Assembly (NCBI GenBank): GCA_902570265.1
Contig: CACFXF010000007.1
Location: forward strand, 1 to 64,000
Source: an uncultured Alphaproteobacteria bacterium
Lineage (GTDB): Bacteria; Pseudomonadota; Alphaproteobacteria; Rhodobacterales; Rhodobacteraceae
Reading direction: 5' to 3'
DNA: 64,000 bases
The stretch's first letter is position 1. The number at the start of each line of letters is the position of its first letter. This document shows, piece after piece, positions 43,806-52,127 of this stretch. Both the position numbers and the translations under genes were made by a program. The notes below the pieces were generated by a model that was given only the letters and a program-made list of their open reading frames with translations, did not search any database and was not told the origin of the DNA.

Positions 43806-44819
43806 TCAATTTGTAGGTAAATTAACAGTTATATAATAGCTGGGGTCTTTTGATTTTTTTATTACTGCAGGTATAATTTCTTTGTAAGCTTGGAACAAAG
43901 TTTGTGGTTTTGGTAACTGATGTTTAATTATATCGTGTAATTTTGGGAGATTATAAGATGGTATCATAGGAAACATATGATGCTCAATATGGTATTCCAT
44001 TTTCCAATAAATAAAACTAAATATGGGATTTATACGTACAGATCTAGTAGAAAGTCTGTGATCTTTTATCCCTTCCCTAAGACCCATGTGTTGAGTTAAT
44101 CCCCAAACTATATTGAGTGTAGCAAAACATTTTGGAACTAGAAAAAGTAAAATCGGAATTAGAGAGTTCAAATAAATTGAAAATGCTATTATTAATAACC
44201 ATAATAGAACAAAAATTCTAGATACCAAAATACAGCTAGACCTTTCCTCTTTAGGAATACACTCTTTCATAACTCTAGTTTTTAAACCAAGTGCATGCTC
44301 AATTATTTCTCTATAAAGAGATTTATGAAGAAAGAAAAGGCTAATTCCAGGAACAAAAATTATCAAAAAATTAAAAAGGTTTTTAGGAGCCCAAAAAATA
44401 CTTCCTTCTACTTCAAAATCATGAGGGTCAACTGAAGCAGTATAGCTGTGGTGTAGAGAATGACTCCATCTCCATCTTACAGGTTCAAAATTATTCATAA
44501 AACTTGCAATATTATAGAAGAAGTCATTTAATTTTTTTGTTTTGAATGCAGTGCCATGACCGCATTCATGCCATATAGCATCTGCACCTCCCCATAAAGT
44601 AGCATAACAGAGGTAAATTAATATAAACCACCATGAGCCCCAAAATTCAACACACAGCAAACCTAATACTAAGAGAGCTATAAAAAAAGTAATTATATGG
44701 CGCCATCCTGGCCAATCACTCCGTTTATAAAGGTTTTTCAGAGTTTTTCTATCTACTTCAATTTTGAACCACTCTTCAGTGCTGTGATTTATTTTCTCAC
44801 TTTTATTCCTCTCAGACAT
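43806..44819 (-). CDS. Membrane fatty-acid desaturase (copy 2)
   Basis: The 337-residue di-iron membrane enzyme has the histidine boxes HECGHGTAFK, HSLHHSYT and EYHIEHHMFP at the same positions as its paralogue at 22142-23134, and the two are nearly alike across their whole length. The N-terminus is a little longer and polar. It would desaturate or hydroxylate acyl chains. It is upstream of the aldehyde dehydrogenase on the same strand, 47 bases away. It is the last gene before the compositional break and the tRNA-Phe remnant at 45 kb. Confidence 0.88.
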   Translation of the reverse strand: MSERNKSEKINHSTEEWFKIEVDRKTLKNLYKRSDWPGWRHIITFFIALLVLGLLCVEFWGSWWFILIYLCYATLWGGADAIWHECGHGTAFKTKKLNDFFYNIASFMNNFEPVRWRWSHSLHHSYTASVDPHDFEVEGSIFWAPKNLFNFLIIFVPGISLFFLHKSLYREIIEHALGLKTRVMKECIPKEERSSCILVSRIFVLLWLLIIAFSIYLNSLIPILLFLVPKCFATLNIVWGLTQHMGLREGIKDHRLSTRSVRINPIFSFIYWKMEYHIEHHMFPMIPSYNLPKLHDIIKHQLPKPQTLFQAYKEIIPAVIKKSKDPSYYITVNLPTN

Positions 44820-45005
44820 TAAGAAATCCTTTGAACCTTTATTTTACAACAAATGTATTATTTTATATAAAAAATGTATATCCTATTTTTGAATGATTTT
44901 TAATATACTTTTTAAACATTTTTAAATTGCACATCCTGAAATAAATTTAACAATAAGGTTACAAAATAACTTCATCGAATTTAACAAAGCAACGGGCATA
45001 GGAGA
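44820..45005. other. Intergenic AT-rich DNA before the tRNA-like remnant
   Basis: This stretch holds the likely promoter of the desaturase gene but no consensus box stands out. I see no reading frame or strong hairpin. Base composition is still that of the left part of the window; it changes at the repeat that follows. Confidence 0.4.
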
Positions 45006-45062
45006 TAAGGTTTTCAAGTTGTATCCAGGGGCGCATTTGAACCACCGACACGAGGATTTTCA
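45006..45062 (-). repeat. 57-bp direct repeat, tRNA-Phe-derived, left copy
   Basis: These 57 bases match 48817-48873 at 52 positions in the same orientation, the last 28 without a mismatch. Read on the minus strand they hold the anticodon-loop to 3'-end part of tRNA-Phe plus 14 bases beyond. The pair flanks the malyl-CoA lyase and malate-CoA ligase genes, like left and right attachment sites of an inserted element. Confidence 0.85.
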
Positions 45063-45088
45063 GTCCTCTAATCTTACCCCTATGGTAT
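45018..45088 (-). pseudogene. Degenerate tRNA-Phe (GAA anticodon) gene
   Basis: On the minus strand the anticodon arm GAGGA CTGAAAA TCCTC is perfect and carries GAA. The T arm (GGTGG TTCAAAT GCGCC) has one mismatch. The 3' acceptor strand lacks a matching 5' strand, the D arm is shortened, and the CCA has decayed to CAA. It cannot fold as a normal tRNA, so it is a relic. The functional tRNA-Phe must be elsewhere in the genome. Confidence 0.7.
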
Positions 45089-45093
45089 AAAAA

Positions 45094-45204
45094 AATCAAA
45101 CGTTCAGTTGCTTTCTAATGCAAGATTGAAATGCTGTAAAAGAGTTTGCCCTTTCAATAGAAGTCTCACATACTTTTAAAGCTTTGGCTTTTAATTCATT
45201 AATT
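45094..45204 (-). other. Possible gene relic beside the malyl-CoA lyase gene
   Basis: On the minus strand an open stretch of about 37 codons, with no start, runs in another frame just after the lyase stop. It reads ELKAKALKVCETSIERANSF and then a few more residues to a stop. The helical character and wording recall phasin-type proteins, but the match is weak. It may be debris from an earlier gene at the insertion edge. Confidence 0.25.
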
Positions 45205-46182
45205 TTACTGACCAGCAATTTGTTTTGCTTTCTCAACAAGTACTTCAGCCTGTTTAATAGACGCATAATCTATAAGACGTCCATCAAGAGACACTGCACC
45301 TTTGCCGCTTGCTTCAGCATCAGCCATGGCCTCTAAAATTCGATTTGCTTTTAGGATTTCAGCATCTGACGGGCTCATAACCTCATTAGCTAATTCAATT
45401 TGACTTGGGTGAATTGCCCACTTACCTTCACATCCTAAAACGGCTGCCCTTTTTGCAGCAGCTCTAAACCCATCATGATCTTTAAAGTCACCAAAAGGTC
45501 CATCTATTGGTCTTAAACCATTTGCTCGTGCTGCTACAACCATGCGTGCAATCGCGTAATGCCACATATCACCCCAATGAGTTTGACGCGCTTCATCTTC
45601 TACTTTATCCGTTAATACTGAATAATCCGGATGGACTCCACCTATGCTAGTTGTGCGAGCTCTAGTAGATGCAGCATAGTCTGCAACTCCAAAATGAAGG
45701 CTTTCGTTGCGTTTGGAAGCAGCTGCTATTTCAGAAACGTTTTGCATTCCCAATGCCGTCTCTATTATAAGTTCGAACCCAATACGTTTTTTGTAACCCA
45801 TCGCGTCTTCAACCTGGGTTACAATCATATCAACAGCGTACACATCAGCAGCTGTACCTACCTTAGGGATCATTATTAAATCCAACCTCTCACCGGCTTG
45901 TTCAACGATGTAAACTACATCTTTGTACATGTAGTGAGTATCCAGACCATTAATTCTAATAGACATGGTTTTTTTTCCCCAGTCTATTTCATTAAGCGCC
46001 TTAATAATATTTTTACGCGCTTGCTCTTTTTCGTCCGGAGCTACTGCATCCTCTAAATCTAAGAAAATAATGTCAACATCTGAATCTGCAGCCTTCTGAA
46101 ACATATTGAATTGAGAGCCCGGCACCGCCAATTCAGATCTATTTAGTCGGGGTGGCGCCTGTTCAATTGGGAAAAAAGACAT
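45205..46182 (-). CDS. mcl: Malyl-CoA lyase (CitE-like HpcH/HpaI family)
   Basis: The 325-residue enzyme cleaves malyl-CoA to acetyl-CoA and glyoxylate, and related forms cleave methylmalyl-CoA. Family features are the start PRLNRSELAVPGSQFNMFQK, the metal- and CoA-binding DVDIIFLDLEDAVAPDEK (about residues 35-52), IPKVGTAADVY, the Glu of FELIIETALGM and the late WAIHPSQIELAN. Length is as expected. AGGAGG lies at good spacing before the ATG. It is divergent from mtkA and mtkB, whose product is its substrate, so the three form a functional malate-cleaving unit. Base composition is clearly higher in GC than in genes to the left. Confidence 0.92.
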   Translation of the reverse strand: MSFFPIEQAPPRLNRSELAVPGSQFNMFQKAADSDVDIIFLDLEDAVAPDEKEQARKNIIKALNEIDWGKKTMSIRINGLDTHYMYKDVVYIVEQAGERLDLIMIPKVGTAADVYAVDMIVTQVEDAMGYKKRIGFELIIETALGMQNVSEIAAASKRNESLHFGVADYAASTRARTTSIGGVHPDYSVLTDKVEDEARQTHWGDMWHYAIARMVVAARANGLRPIDGPFGDFKDHDGFRAAAKRAAVLGCEGKWAIHPSQIELANEVMSPSDAEILKANRILEAMADAEASGKGAVSLDGRLIDYASIKQAEVLVEKAKQIAGQ

Positions 46183-46505
46183 TTTATAATTCCTCCTACT
46201 TTTGGGTTATCTAGTCGAGGTCATTGCGGTAAAAAAGTTCACTGTCAATAAAAAAATATAAATTCCAGTGTAAAATATAATATTTCACACACTCAATTTG
46301 GATTTATCCAAGTTGTACATATCCCTCTTTTATAATATCACCTATTAATGTTAAGGATTTAGTTGGTTATTTGTGGATACGTTTGTATAATAAGAAATAA
46401 TGGGTATTTAAATTACTTTACTTAACGTTACCCAAAAGCTAGTTAGAGGTGGTTTCTTTTTTAAATGATCTTGATACCTTTTCAGTACAGGCACAAGGAG
46501 TAGTA
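46183..46505. promoter_or_regulatory. Divergent promoter region of mcl and mtkA
   Basis: This AT-rich gap between the divergent lyase and ligase genes must hold both promoters and any shared operator. I see no unambiguous -35/-10 pair, no strong hairpin and no known regulator gene next to it. It is unusually long for this gene-dense window. Confidence 0.4.
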
Positions 46506-46652
46506 ATGTCCAACAAAAAAATTTATCTAAACCCAGACATCCCAAAAAAAACAGCCACCTGCCTAGTATCAGGTAATATAAATGTAAGGTTATTGACTCC
46601 ATTTTTAATTACTGGCTTAAGCGAAAGAATGCACGTTGACATAATAATATAA
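46506..46652 (+). CDS. Possible 48-residue leader or relic upstream of mtkA
   Basis: An ATG at 46506 is preceded by AAGGAG with 5 bases spacing, one of the better ribosome-binding sites in the area. The frame reads MSNKKIYLNPDIPKK onwards for 48 codons and stops 33 bases before mtkA. The product resembles nothing I recognise. It could be a leader peptide, a decayed gene start or chance. Confidence 0.3.
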   Translation: MSNKKIYLNPDIPKKTATCLVSGNINVRLLTPFLITGLSERMHVDIII

Positions 46653-46685
46653 AAGTATTGAAAAGTTTTAGTTGGAGATAAATAG

Positions 46686-47885
46686 ATGGATATCCATGAA
46701 TATCAGGCGAAAGAAATATTAGCAAAGTTTGGTGTGGGCGTGCCGCAAGGAGCTCTTGCATACAGTCCAGAGCAAGCCGCATATCGAGCTCGAGAGATTG
46801 GAGGGGATACCTGGGTAGTTAAAGCTCAAGTACATGCAGGTGGTCGTGGAAAAGCTGGGGGTGTTAAAGTTTGTAATAGCGATACCGAGATTGTGGAAAC
46901 ATGCGAAATCCTATTTGGAAGTAAATTAGTTACTCACCAAACAGACTCAAACGGCAAGGGCGTTTACCGAGTTTACGTTGAAGGTGGTGTGAAAATTGAT
47001 AGGGAAATATACCTAGGGTTTGTCTTAGATAGATCCTCTCAAAGAGTGATGATCGTAGCATCTGCTGAAGGAGGCATGGAGATCGAAGATATCTCTGAAA
47101 ATAAACCTGAAAGCATTATACGGTCGACGGTTGAACCAGCAGTTGGATTGCAAGATTTTCAATGTCGTCAAATTGCTTTTAAACTGGGTATTAATCCAGC
47201 TTTAACTCAAAGCATGGTAAGGACTTTGCAAGGTAGCTACCGTGCATTCAGGGAACATGATGCAACCATGGTTGAAATAAACCCTCTGGCAATCACAAGG
47301 GATAACCGTATTCTCGCATTAGATGCTAAAATGACATTCGACGACAATGCGCTTTTTAGACATCCTCATATCTCAGAATTACGCGATAAAAGCCAAGAAG
47401 ACCCGAGGGAAAGTCGTGCTGCTGATAGGGGGCTAAGTTATGTCGGATTAGAAGGTAACATTGGCTGCATTGTCAATGGAGCAGGCTTAGCTATGGCTAC
47501 AATGGATACCATCAAGTTGGCTGGTGGTGAGCCAGCTAACTTTCTTGATATTGGAGGCGGAGCTACACCTGAGCGGGTCGCTAAAGCTTTCCGTTTGGTA
47601 ATGTCAGATGACAACGTACAAGCGGTTTTGGTTAATATATTTGCTGGTATAAACCGTTGTGACTGGGTTGCAGAGGGTGTTATTCAAGCATTGCATGAAG
47701 TTCAAGTCAATGTTCCAGTTATCGTCCGCTTGGCAGGTACAAATGTTGAAGAAGGACAAAAGATCCTAGCTAAGTCTGGTCTTCCAATTATCAGAGCAAA
47801 AACATTGATGGAGGCAGCAGAGCGTTCAGTCCAAGCTTGGCAGAGTTTCTCTGTTAGAGAAACTAAGTCGAAGGCAGTAAAATGA
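46686..47885 (+). CDS. mtkA: Malate-CoA ligase beta subunit
   Basis: The 399-residue subunit has the ATP-grasp fold of succinyl-CoA synthetase beta. It opens [20 protein letters not shown] and carries [18 protein letters not shown] (about residues 43-60), then [22 protein letters not shown] and [16 protein letters not shown]. The pattern around the Asp/Asn-rich CoA domain and the CDWVAEGV ending follow malate thiokinase MtkA rather than SucC. With MtkB it makes malyl-CoA from malate, ATP and CoA. GGAGA precedes the ATG. It overlaps mtkB by 4 bases (ATGA). It is cytosolic and part of the serine cycle for one-carbon or C2 assimilation. Confidence 0.9.
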   Translation: MDIHEYQAKEILAKFGVGVPQGALAYSPEQAAYRAREIGGDTWVVKAQVHAGGRGKAGGVKVCNSDTEIVETCEILFGSKLVTHQTDSNGKGVYRVYVEGGVKIDREIYLGFVLDRSSQRVMIVASAEGGMEIEDISENKPESIIRSTVEPAVGLQDFQCRQIAFKLGINPALTQSMVRTLQGSYRAFREHDATMVEINPLAITRDNRILALDAKMTFDDNALFRHPHISELRDKSQEDPRESRAADRGLSYVGLEGNIGCIVNGAGLAMATMDTIKLAGGEPANFLDIGGGATPERVAKAFRLVMSDDNVQAVLVNIFAGINRCDWVAEGVIQALHEVQVNVPVIVRLAGTNVEEGQKILAKSGLPIIRAKTLMEAAERSVQAWQSFSVRETKSKAVK

Positions 47886-48775
47886 GTATATTAATTGATA
47901 GAAATACCCCAGTAATTGTGCAAGGTATAACTGGCAAAATGGCCCGTTTTCATACTGAAGACATGGTGAAGTATGGTACTAATGTTGTTGGTGGAGTTGT
48001 TCCTGGGAAAGGTGGTGTGGAGGTAGAGGGTTTGCCAGTATTCGATACTGTTGCTGATGCCATTGAAAATACTGGTGCAGAAGCAAGCCTAGTATTTGTT
48101 CCTCCACCTTTTGCTGCTGATAGCATAATGGAAGCTGCAGATGCGGGAATAAAGTATAGCGTATGTATAACTGACGGGATTCCTGCGCAAGATATGATAC
48201 GAGTGAAGCGCTACATGTATAGATATCCATTAGAAAAACGCATGCTTTTAACTGGTCCAAATTGCGCAGGAACAATTAGTCCAGGCAAAGCTTTACTTGG
48301 AATTATGCCCGGTCATATTTACCTACAAGGAAGTATTGGTATCGTTAGTCGCTCAGGTACCCTGGGATACGAAGCTGCTGCTCAGTTGAAAGCACATGGG
48401 ATTGGTGTTTCTACTTCAGTGGGTATTGGCGGTGATCCTATAAACGGTTCATCCTTTAAGGATATTCTGCAACGCTTTAAAGATGATGATGAAACTCATG
48501 TTATTTGTATGATCGGTGAGATAGGTGGCCCACAAGAAGCGGAGGCTGCAGCATACTTAAAGGAACATATTAACAAACCTGTTGTTGCTTATGTAGCTGG
48601 AATGACTGCACCAAAAGGTAGAACCATGGGGCACGCCGGTGCCATTATTTCTGCATTTGGTGAAAGTGCGAGTGAAAAAGTAGAAATTTTATCAGCAGCG
48701 GGTGTGACCGTTGCTCCTAACCCTGCAGTAATTGGTGATACTATTGCTAAGGTTATGAAGCAAGCAGGTTTGTAA
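47882..48775 (+). CDS. mtkB: Malate-CoA ligase alpha subunit
   Basis: The 297-residue subunit has the CoA-binding Rossmann domain [20 protein letters not shown] (about residues 13-32), [19 protein letters not shown] and the phosphohistidine loop [17 protein letters not shown] (about 250-266), with the His that carries phosphate. The MARFHTEDM and PPPFAADS wordings match MtkB of serine-cycle methylotrophs. The start codon overlaps the mtkA stop, giving equal production of both subunits. The gene ends 41 bases before the right-hand tRNA-Phe-derived repeat. Confidence 0.9.
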   Translation: MSILIDRNTPVIVQGITGKMARFHTEDMVKYGTNVVGGVVPGKGGVEVEGLPVFDTVADAIENTGAEASLVFVPPPFAADSIMEAADAGIKYSVCITDGIPAQDMIRVKRYMYRYPLEKRMLLTGPNCAGTISPGKALLGIMPGHIYLQGSIGIVSRSGTLGYEAAAQLKAHGIGVSTSVGIGGDPINGSSFKDILQRFKDDDETHVICMIGEIGGPQEAEAAAYLKEHINKPVVAYVAGMTAPKGRTMGHAGAIISAFGESASEKVEILSAAGVTVAPNPAVIGDTIAKVMKQAGL

Positions 48776-48816
48776 TATAAAATAAAAATTATGTAACAGA
48801 GTAAAAAGTATTAGAT

Positions 48817-48873
48817 TAAGGTTTTCAAGTGGTGCCCGGGGGCGGATTTGAACCACCGACACGAGGATTTTCA
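48817..48873 (-). repeat. 57-bp direct repeat, tRNA-Phe 3' fragment, right copy
   Basis: Read on the minus strand, bases 48873 down to 48830 are the tRNA-Phe part from the anticodon loop to an intact CCA, with a perfect T stem and normal acceptor 3' strand. The 5' half is absent. Beyond 48873 the sequence changes abruptly. It matches 45006-45062 at 52 of 57 positions. A 3' tRNA fragment of this kind is the usual attachment-site scar of an integrated element. Confidence 0.85.
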
Positions 48874-48875
48874 TG

Positions 48876-48915
48876 TAGGATGAGGTAGTTCAGTGGTGGC
48901 AGGTGACCATTGTGA
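48876..48915 (+). other. tRNA-like 5' fragment next to the repeat
   Basis: The stretch GGATGAGGTAGTTCAGTGGT resembles the acceptor-to-D-arm part of a tRNA on the plus strand, but no matching 3' half follows; the PfkB gene stop comes next. It may be a second scar from tRNA-targeted recombination, or chance. Confidence 0.25.
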
Positions 48916-49911
48916 CTAACAAAGTGACTTAATTGCTGCTGCCGAAATTGCGGAAGTTGCTGTAAGCCCTTTAAGAGATGCTCGAGCTGCAGCGTTTCCC
49001 AGTTGGATTGCACGTTCGGGCCCCCGACTTTCATGTATGCCGTAAAGTAAGCCCGCGCAGAATGCATCACCAGCGCCAAGATTACTGGCAATTTCTTCTG
49101 GTCGAACTAGTTCTACCTCGATGACAAACACATCTCTGTTGGTATCCATCCAGACAACTCGTTCAACGCAGTGAATGATAACAGCCTTTCTGACACCCAA
49201 GTCTAGCATTCCGTGCGCCATTTGGGTAAGCGCCTCGACGCTGGTTAAGGTTTCTTCATCTACCCTAGTACCCGTTGCTTGTGCAGCTTCAATTTCATTT
49301 GATATAAGGAAATCCACGAAAGGGGCAGCACTTTCAACAATTCGTGAAAACTCTGGATGGTGGATTGAGACTAGGTCTACGCAAGTCACTAAGCCTGCAT
49401 TTTGAGCCCTTTTTAGAACCTCTGCAGCGTTCGTCGAATTATCGTCTATTATTTGGTCGAGGTTACGTAACAATGTAAGATAACCGAGATAGAAGATGCG
49501 GGCAGATGTACCTTTGAATGTTCCTTCAGGAAAATCGTTAATGTTTAGTGTATCGTTAGCACCGCCTTGATAAAAAAATGTTCTGCTTTGTCCTGCCACC
49601 GACATTACGTGAGTATGGGCTGTTGCAACTTCAGTCTTAGATATTAGTCCGGAAGTTGGGAGACCAAGACGGCTGCATTCCTTTAGAATGAACGCACCAT
49701 ATTCATCTTCTCCAATAGCTCCCATGGGATAGAGTGGCAAACCAGTTTCAAGCTTTGCAAGCGTTGTGATGACGTTGGCGGGTCCACCTCCTACACCGCG
49801 GGCCTGAGTTCCTATACGTACCAATTCACTTTCGTTTGGCCAACGATCTAGGTCATGTATTAAATCAACGATCCAATTACCCGCGCAAATTATTCCAGAG
49901 CGATCTGTCAT
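48916..49911 (-). CDS. PfkB family carbohydrate kinase
   Basis: The 331-residue kinase has both PfkB signatures: ARGVGGGPANVITTLAKL near residues 37-54, and SNLGAGDAFCAGLLYG (about 287-302), whose GAGD holds the catalytic Asp. It would phosphorylate a sugar, ketose or polyol with ATP. It is the last gene of a minus-strand operon with a Gfo/Idh/MocA dehydrogenase and a DhnA-type aldolase, so phosphorylation before aldol cleavage is likely. Its stop is 43 bases from the tRNA-Phe repeat. GC content is higher than in the mtk region. Confidence 0.9.
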   Translation of the reverse strand: MTDRSGIICAGNWIVDLIHDLDRWPNESELVRIGTQARGVGGGPANVITTLAKLETGLPLYPMGAIGEDEYGAFILKECSRLGLPTSGLISKTEVATAHTHVMSVAGQSRTFFYQGGANDTLNINDFPEGTFKGTSARIFYLGYLTLLRNLDQIIDDNSTNAAEVLKRAQNAGLVTCVDLVSIHHPEFSRIVESAAPFVDFLISNEIEAAQATGTRVDEETLTSVEALTQMAHGMLDLGVRKAVIIHCVERVVWMDTNRDVFVIEVELVRPEEIASNLGAGDAFCAGLLYGIHESRGPERAIQLGNAAARASLKGLTATSAISAAAIKSLC

Positions 49912-49969
49912 TGTACATTTACGTGTTTAAGAACGCATTTTTTGCGCGCATTATTTAACCAAAAGTATT

Positions 49970-51115
49970 TCATTCAAAATACGACACGTGTTGAACTGAG
50001 TTCGTGGTTCCCGCTATCAGTGCTGCATTTAGAATAGCGTGATGGTCGGCAACCTCCTGAGGTGTCACGCACCCAAAGCCATTGGCATTACCGCCTGCCA
50101 ACTCGTCCATAAATGCCGCCCACATTTGCTGAATCGCATCTGCAAAGCCAAATTCAAAGATTCCTCCAGTAATTGCTGGAAATAGGCTTTCGAACCCTAA
50201 GTCTTCTACACTCCAAACTCCAGAACCTCCCGTATATGTCATAAACTGCCACCGACGCGGGTTCTTGGTGGAGAAGTAGGCACTTTTCTTTGTACCCAGA
50301 ACGCGTACACTCCAAGTATTCGAATGGCCAGGTGCAATCCTCCAGGTTTTTAGAACTATTGGAAACCCACCTCTATCGTCGTCCACATGCCCTAAAATCG
50401 TTGCATTATCCCATGTTTCGCACGGCACAGTATTGCCTTGACCATCAGGACGAGTTGCGAAACGGTTGACCAGCGTTGCTGAAACTCTGCTAGGCTTCCA
50501 GCCCAGACGCAAGGGCAAATGAAGCACGTGCATTCCCAAATCTCCCATGCAGCCATAAGCACCATTCATGTCAACTATTCTTTTCCAGTTGATAGGTTTG
50601 TCGGGGTTCAGATCAGAAGAATGAAGGAAAGCCACTTCGACTTCGATGATGTCACCCAAATCGCCTGCCCTCAAGAAATTAATTAACTTCTGCGCTCCGG
50701 GAAAGAATGGCATTTCTGAAGAGCATCTAACCAAGGAATTTGGATGCGCCAATATTGAATCTTGGATTTGGCGGTTAGCGTCTGCGTCTATACCGAATGG
50801 CTTCTCACCCAAAAGGTGTTTTCCAGCAGCCAAGATTTCTGGATAAATGCTGTGGTGAAGATTATGGGGTACAGCGCAATATACAGCTTCAACAGTTTCA
50901 TTAGCCAGAAGTTCACGATAGTCTGCAGTGATCTGTTTAACTGATGGTAGATTAGCCGAAAACCAATTGGTAAGCATAGGGTTCAGGTCACAAACTGCAA
51001 CGATTTCAGGGCGTGCTTTCGTGTCTGTCAGATGAAACCACCGAGCGGCAGCTGAAGCAAATTCCTTTCCCATCAGACCGCAACCAATCACACCAAATTT
51101 GATAACGCGCGTCAC
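49970..51115 (-). CDS. Gfo/Idh/MocA family oxidoreductase
   Basis: The 381-residue protein begins with an NAD(P)-binding GVIGCGLMGKEFASAAARW (about residues 8-26). It also has the family's EKPFG (about 99-103), whose Lys is catalytic, and a C-terminal beta-sheet domain with GCMGDLGMHVLHLPLRLGW holding the active-site His. Such enzymes oxidise hydroxyls of sugars, inositols or amino-sugars. The start overlaps the upstream aldolase stop by 4 bases (ATGA-type), so they are coupled. Together with kinase, aldolase and transporter it forms a sugar or polyol catabolic set. Confidence 0.9.
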   Translation of the reverse strand: MTRVIKFGVIGCGLMGKEFASAAARWFHLTDTKARPEIVAVCDLNPMLTNWFSANLPSVKQITADYRELLANETVEAVYCAVPHNLHHSIYPEILAAGKHLLGEKPFGIDADANRQIQDSILAHPNSLVRCSSEMPFFPGAQKLINFLRAGDLGDIIEVEVAFLHSSDLNPDKPINWKRIVDMNGAYGCMGDLGMHVLHLPLRLGWKPSRVSATLVNRFATRPDGQGNTVPCETWDNATILGHVDDDRGGFPIVLKTWRIAPGHSNTWSVRVLGTKKSAYFSTKNPRRWQFMTYTGGSGVWSVEDLGFESLFPAITGGIFEFGFADAIQQMWAAFMDELAGGNANGFGCVTPQEVADHHAILNAALIAGTTNSVQHVSYFE

Positions 51116-51942
51116 GAAATCAAACTAAATGCACTGGCCCCTGATAAGCCTTCATGAACGACGGCCATCAGTGCTTTTGTCATACCAGCCGGGTTGGCGT
51201 GATGTATTACGTTACGCCCATATACGATGCCCTTCGCTCCTTGCTCAATTAAAGCAGAAGTTCTGGTTAAAATCTCTTCATCAGAAACTTTGCCACCTCC
51301 CCTAACCAATACAGGGATGCCTTGAGCAATCTCGATGACTTGATGATAATCTTTAACCTCATCGCAAGGATCAGCCTTTATTATATCAGCTCCAAGTTCC
51401 ACGGCTTGACGCACCAAAGCTAGTATTTTGGTGATGTTGCCATCGACCATGTAGCCTCCTCCTGCCTTTGCATTGTCTTGCATGACAAGGGGTTCGACCA
51501 TAAGCGGCATTCCAACCTTCTCGCACGCCCGCTTTAATATACTAATATTTTTGATGCAGGCCTCGTGCAACTCAGGTTGATTGGGCAACATCAAGAGGTT
51601 GACAACAACACAAGCAGCGTCAAGCATAATAGCTTGTTCAACTGCATCCTCAATAATGACTGAAAAAAGCTTATGTGGCAGAGGGTTCCCGTAGACATTG
51701 GCAATGTCTGTCCGTAACACTAAGGCGGGTCGTGCTTTGCCTGGTATTGCTTGTAGGATTGGCGCTGTACCCGGTGTAAGTTGAATTGCATCAGGTGCAG
51801 CAGCGGCTACGATGCTGATAGCGTTGTGCATATTCTCTATTCCATTAAGAAAGCCCGGTTCGTTGAACATGCCATGGTCGATTGCTACATCAAAGCAATT
51901 TCCTGATGTGCCAAATAGCCGTTTCATTCGTGCCGACTTCAT
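51112..51942 (-). CDS. DhnA/LsrF-type class I aldolase
   Basis: The 276-residue barrel protein has AIDHGMFN near residues 21-28, the Schiff-base region ADIIKADPCDE with Lys near residue 190, VLVRGGGKVSDEEIL and the late GRNVIHHANPAGMTKALMAV. These are hallmarks of the DhnA/LsrF aldolases that cleave phosphorylated ketoses or acyl-sugars through a lysine imine. It lies just upstream of, and overlaps, the Gfo/Idh/MocA gene. The phosphorylated product of the PfkB enzyme is its probable substrate. The upstream 185-base gap may hold an internal promoter. Confidence 0.87.
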   Translation of the reverse strand: MKSARMKRLFGTSGNCFDVAIDHGMFNEPGFLNGIENMHNAISIVAAAAPDAIQLTPGTAPILQAIPGKARPALVLRTDIANVYGNPLPHKLFSVIIEDAVEQAIMLDAACVVVNLLMLPNQPELHEACIKNISILKRACEKVGMPLMVEPLVMQDNAKAGGGYMVDGNITKILALVRQAVELGADIIKADPCDEVKDYHQVIEIAQGIPVLVRGGGKVSDEEILTRTSALIEQGAKGIVYGRNVIHHANPAGMTKALMAVVHEGLSGASAFSLIS

Positions 51943-52127
51943 TTGAAATACTCCTTTTTATAATCCTAATTTAAAGCACATAGACGCTCTGTTTGAAAGA
52001 TAAATCTGTCAATCCGATATGTTATTAATTCGAAAATTTACAAATTATTTATACTTATTTTTTTCTTGCCTCCTCGCTAAAATGTGTTTTTCATCCGTTT
52101 TAAAAATTAAATGTTCTTTGTTCAGTT
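51943..52127. other. AT-rich gap between aldolase and truncated dehydrogenase genes
   Basis: A ribosome-binding AAGGAG sits before the aldolase start. The rest is AT-rich, unlike the genes on either side, and could contain a promoter for the aldolase-dehydrogenase-kinase part. I find no convincing -35/-10 pair or hairpin. Confidence 0.35.

Noticed and set aside
45018-45088. A functional tRNA-Phe gene
   Set aside because: The anticodon arm is intact but the acceptor 5' strand does not pair, the D arm is shortened and CCA is missing, so it was listed as a relic.
46408-46602. A minus-strand frame of 64 codons in the mcl-mtkA gap
   Set aside because: No ribosome-binding site and a product of random hydrophobic type; probably chance.
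46686-48775. Succinyl-CoA synthetase (sucC/sucD) of the TCA cycle
   Set aside because: The proteins have the fold of SucC/SucD, but specific wording ([10 protein letters not shown] in the beta subunit, MARFHTEDM and PPPFAADS in the alpha subunit) and the divergent malyl-CoA lyase fit malate-CoA ligase better.
51984-52012. A sigma-70 promoter before the DhnA aldolase gene
   Set aside because: TTGACA is present on the minus strand but nothing like a -10 box lies 15-19 bases further, so it was not listed.
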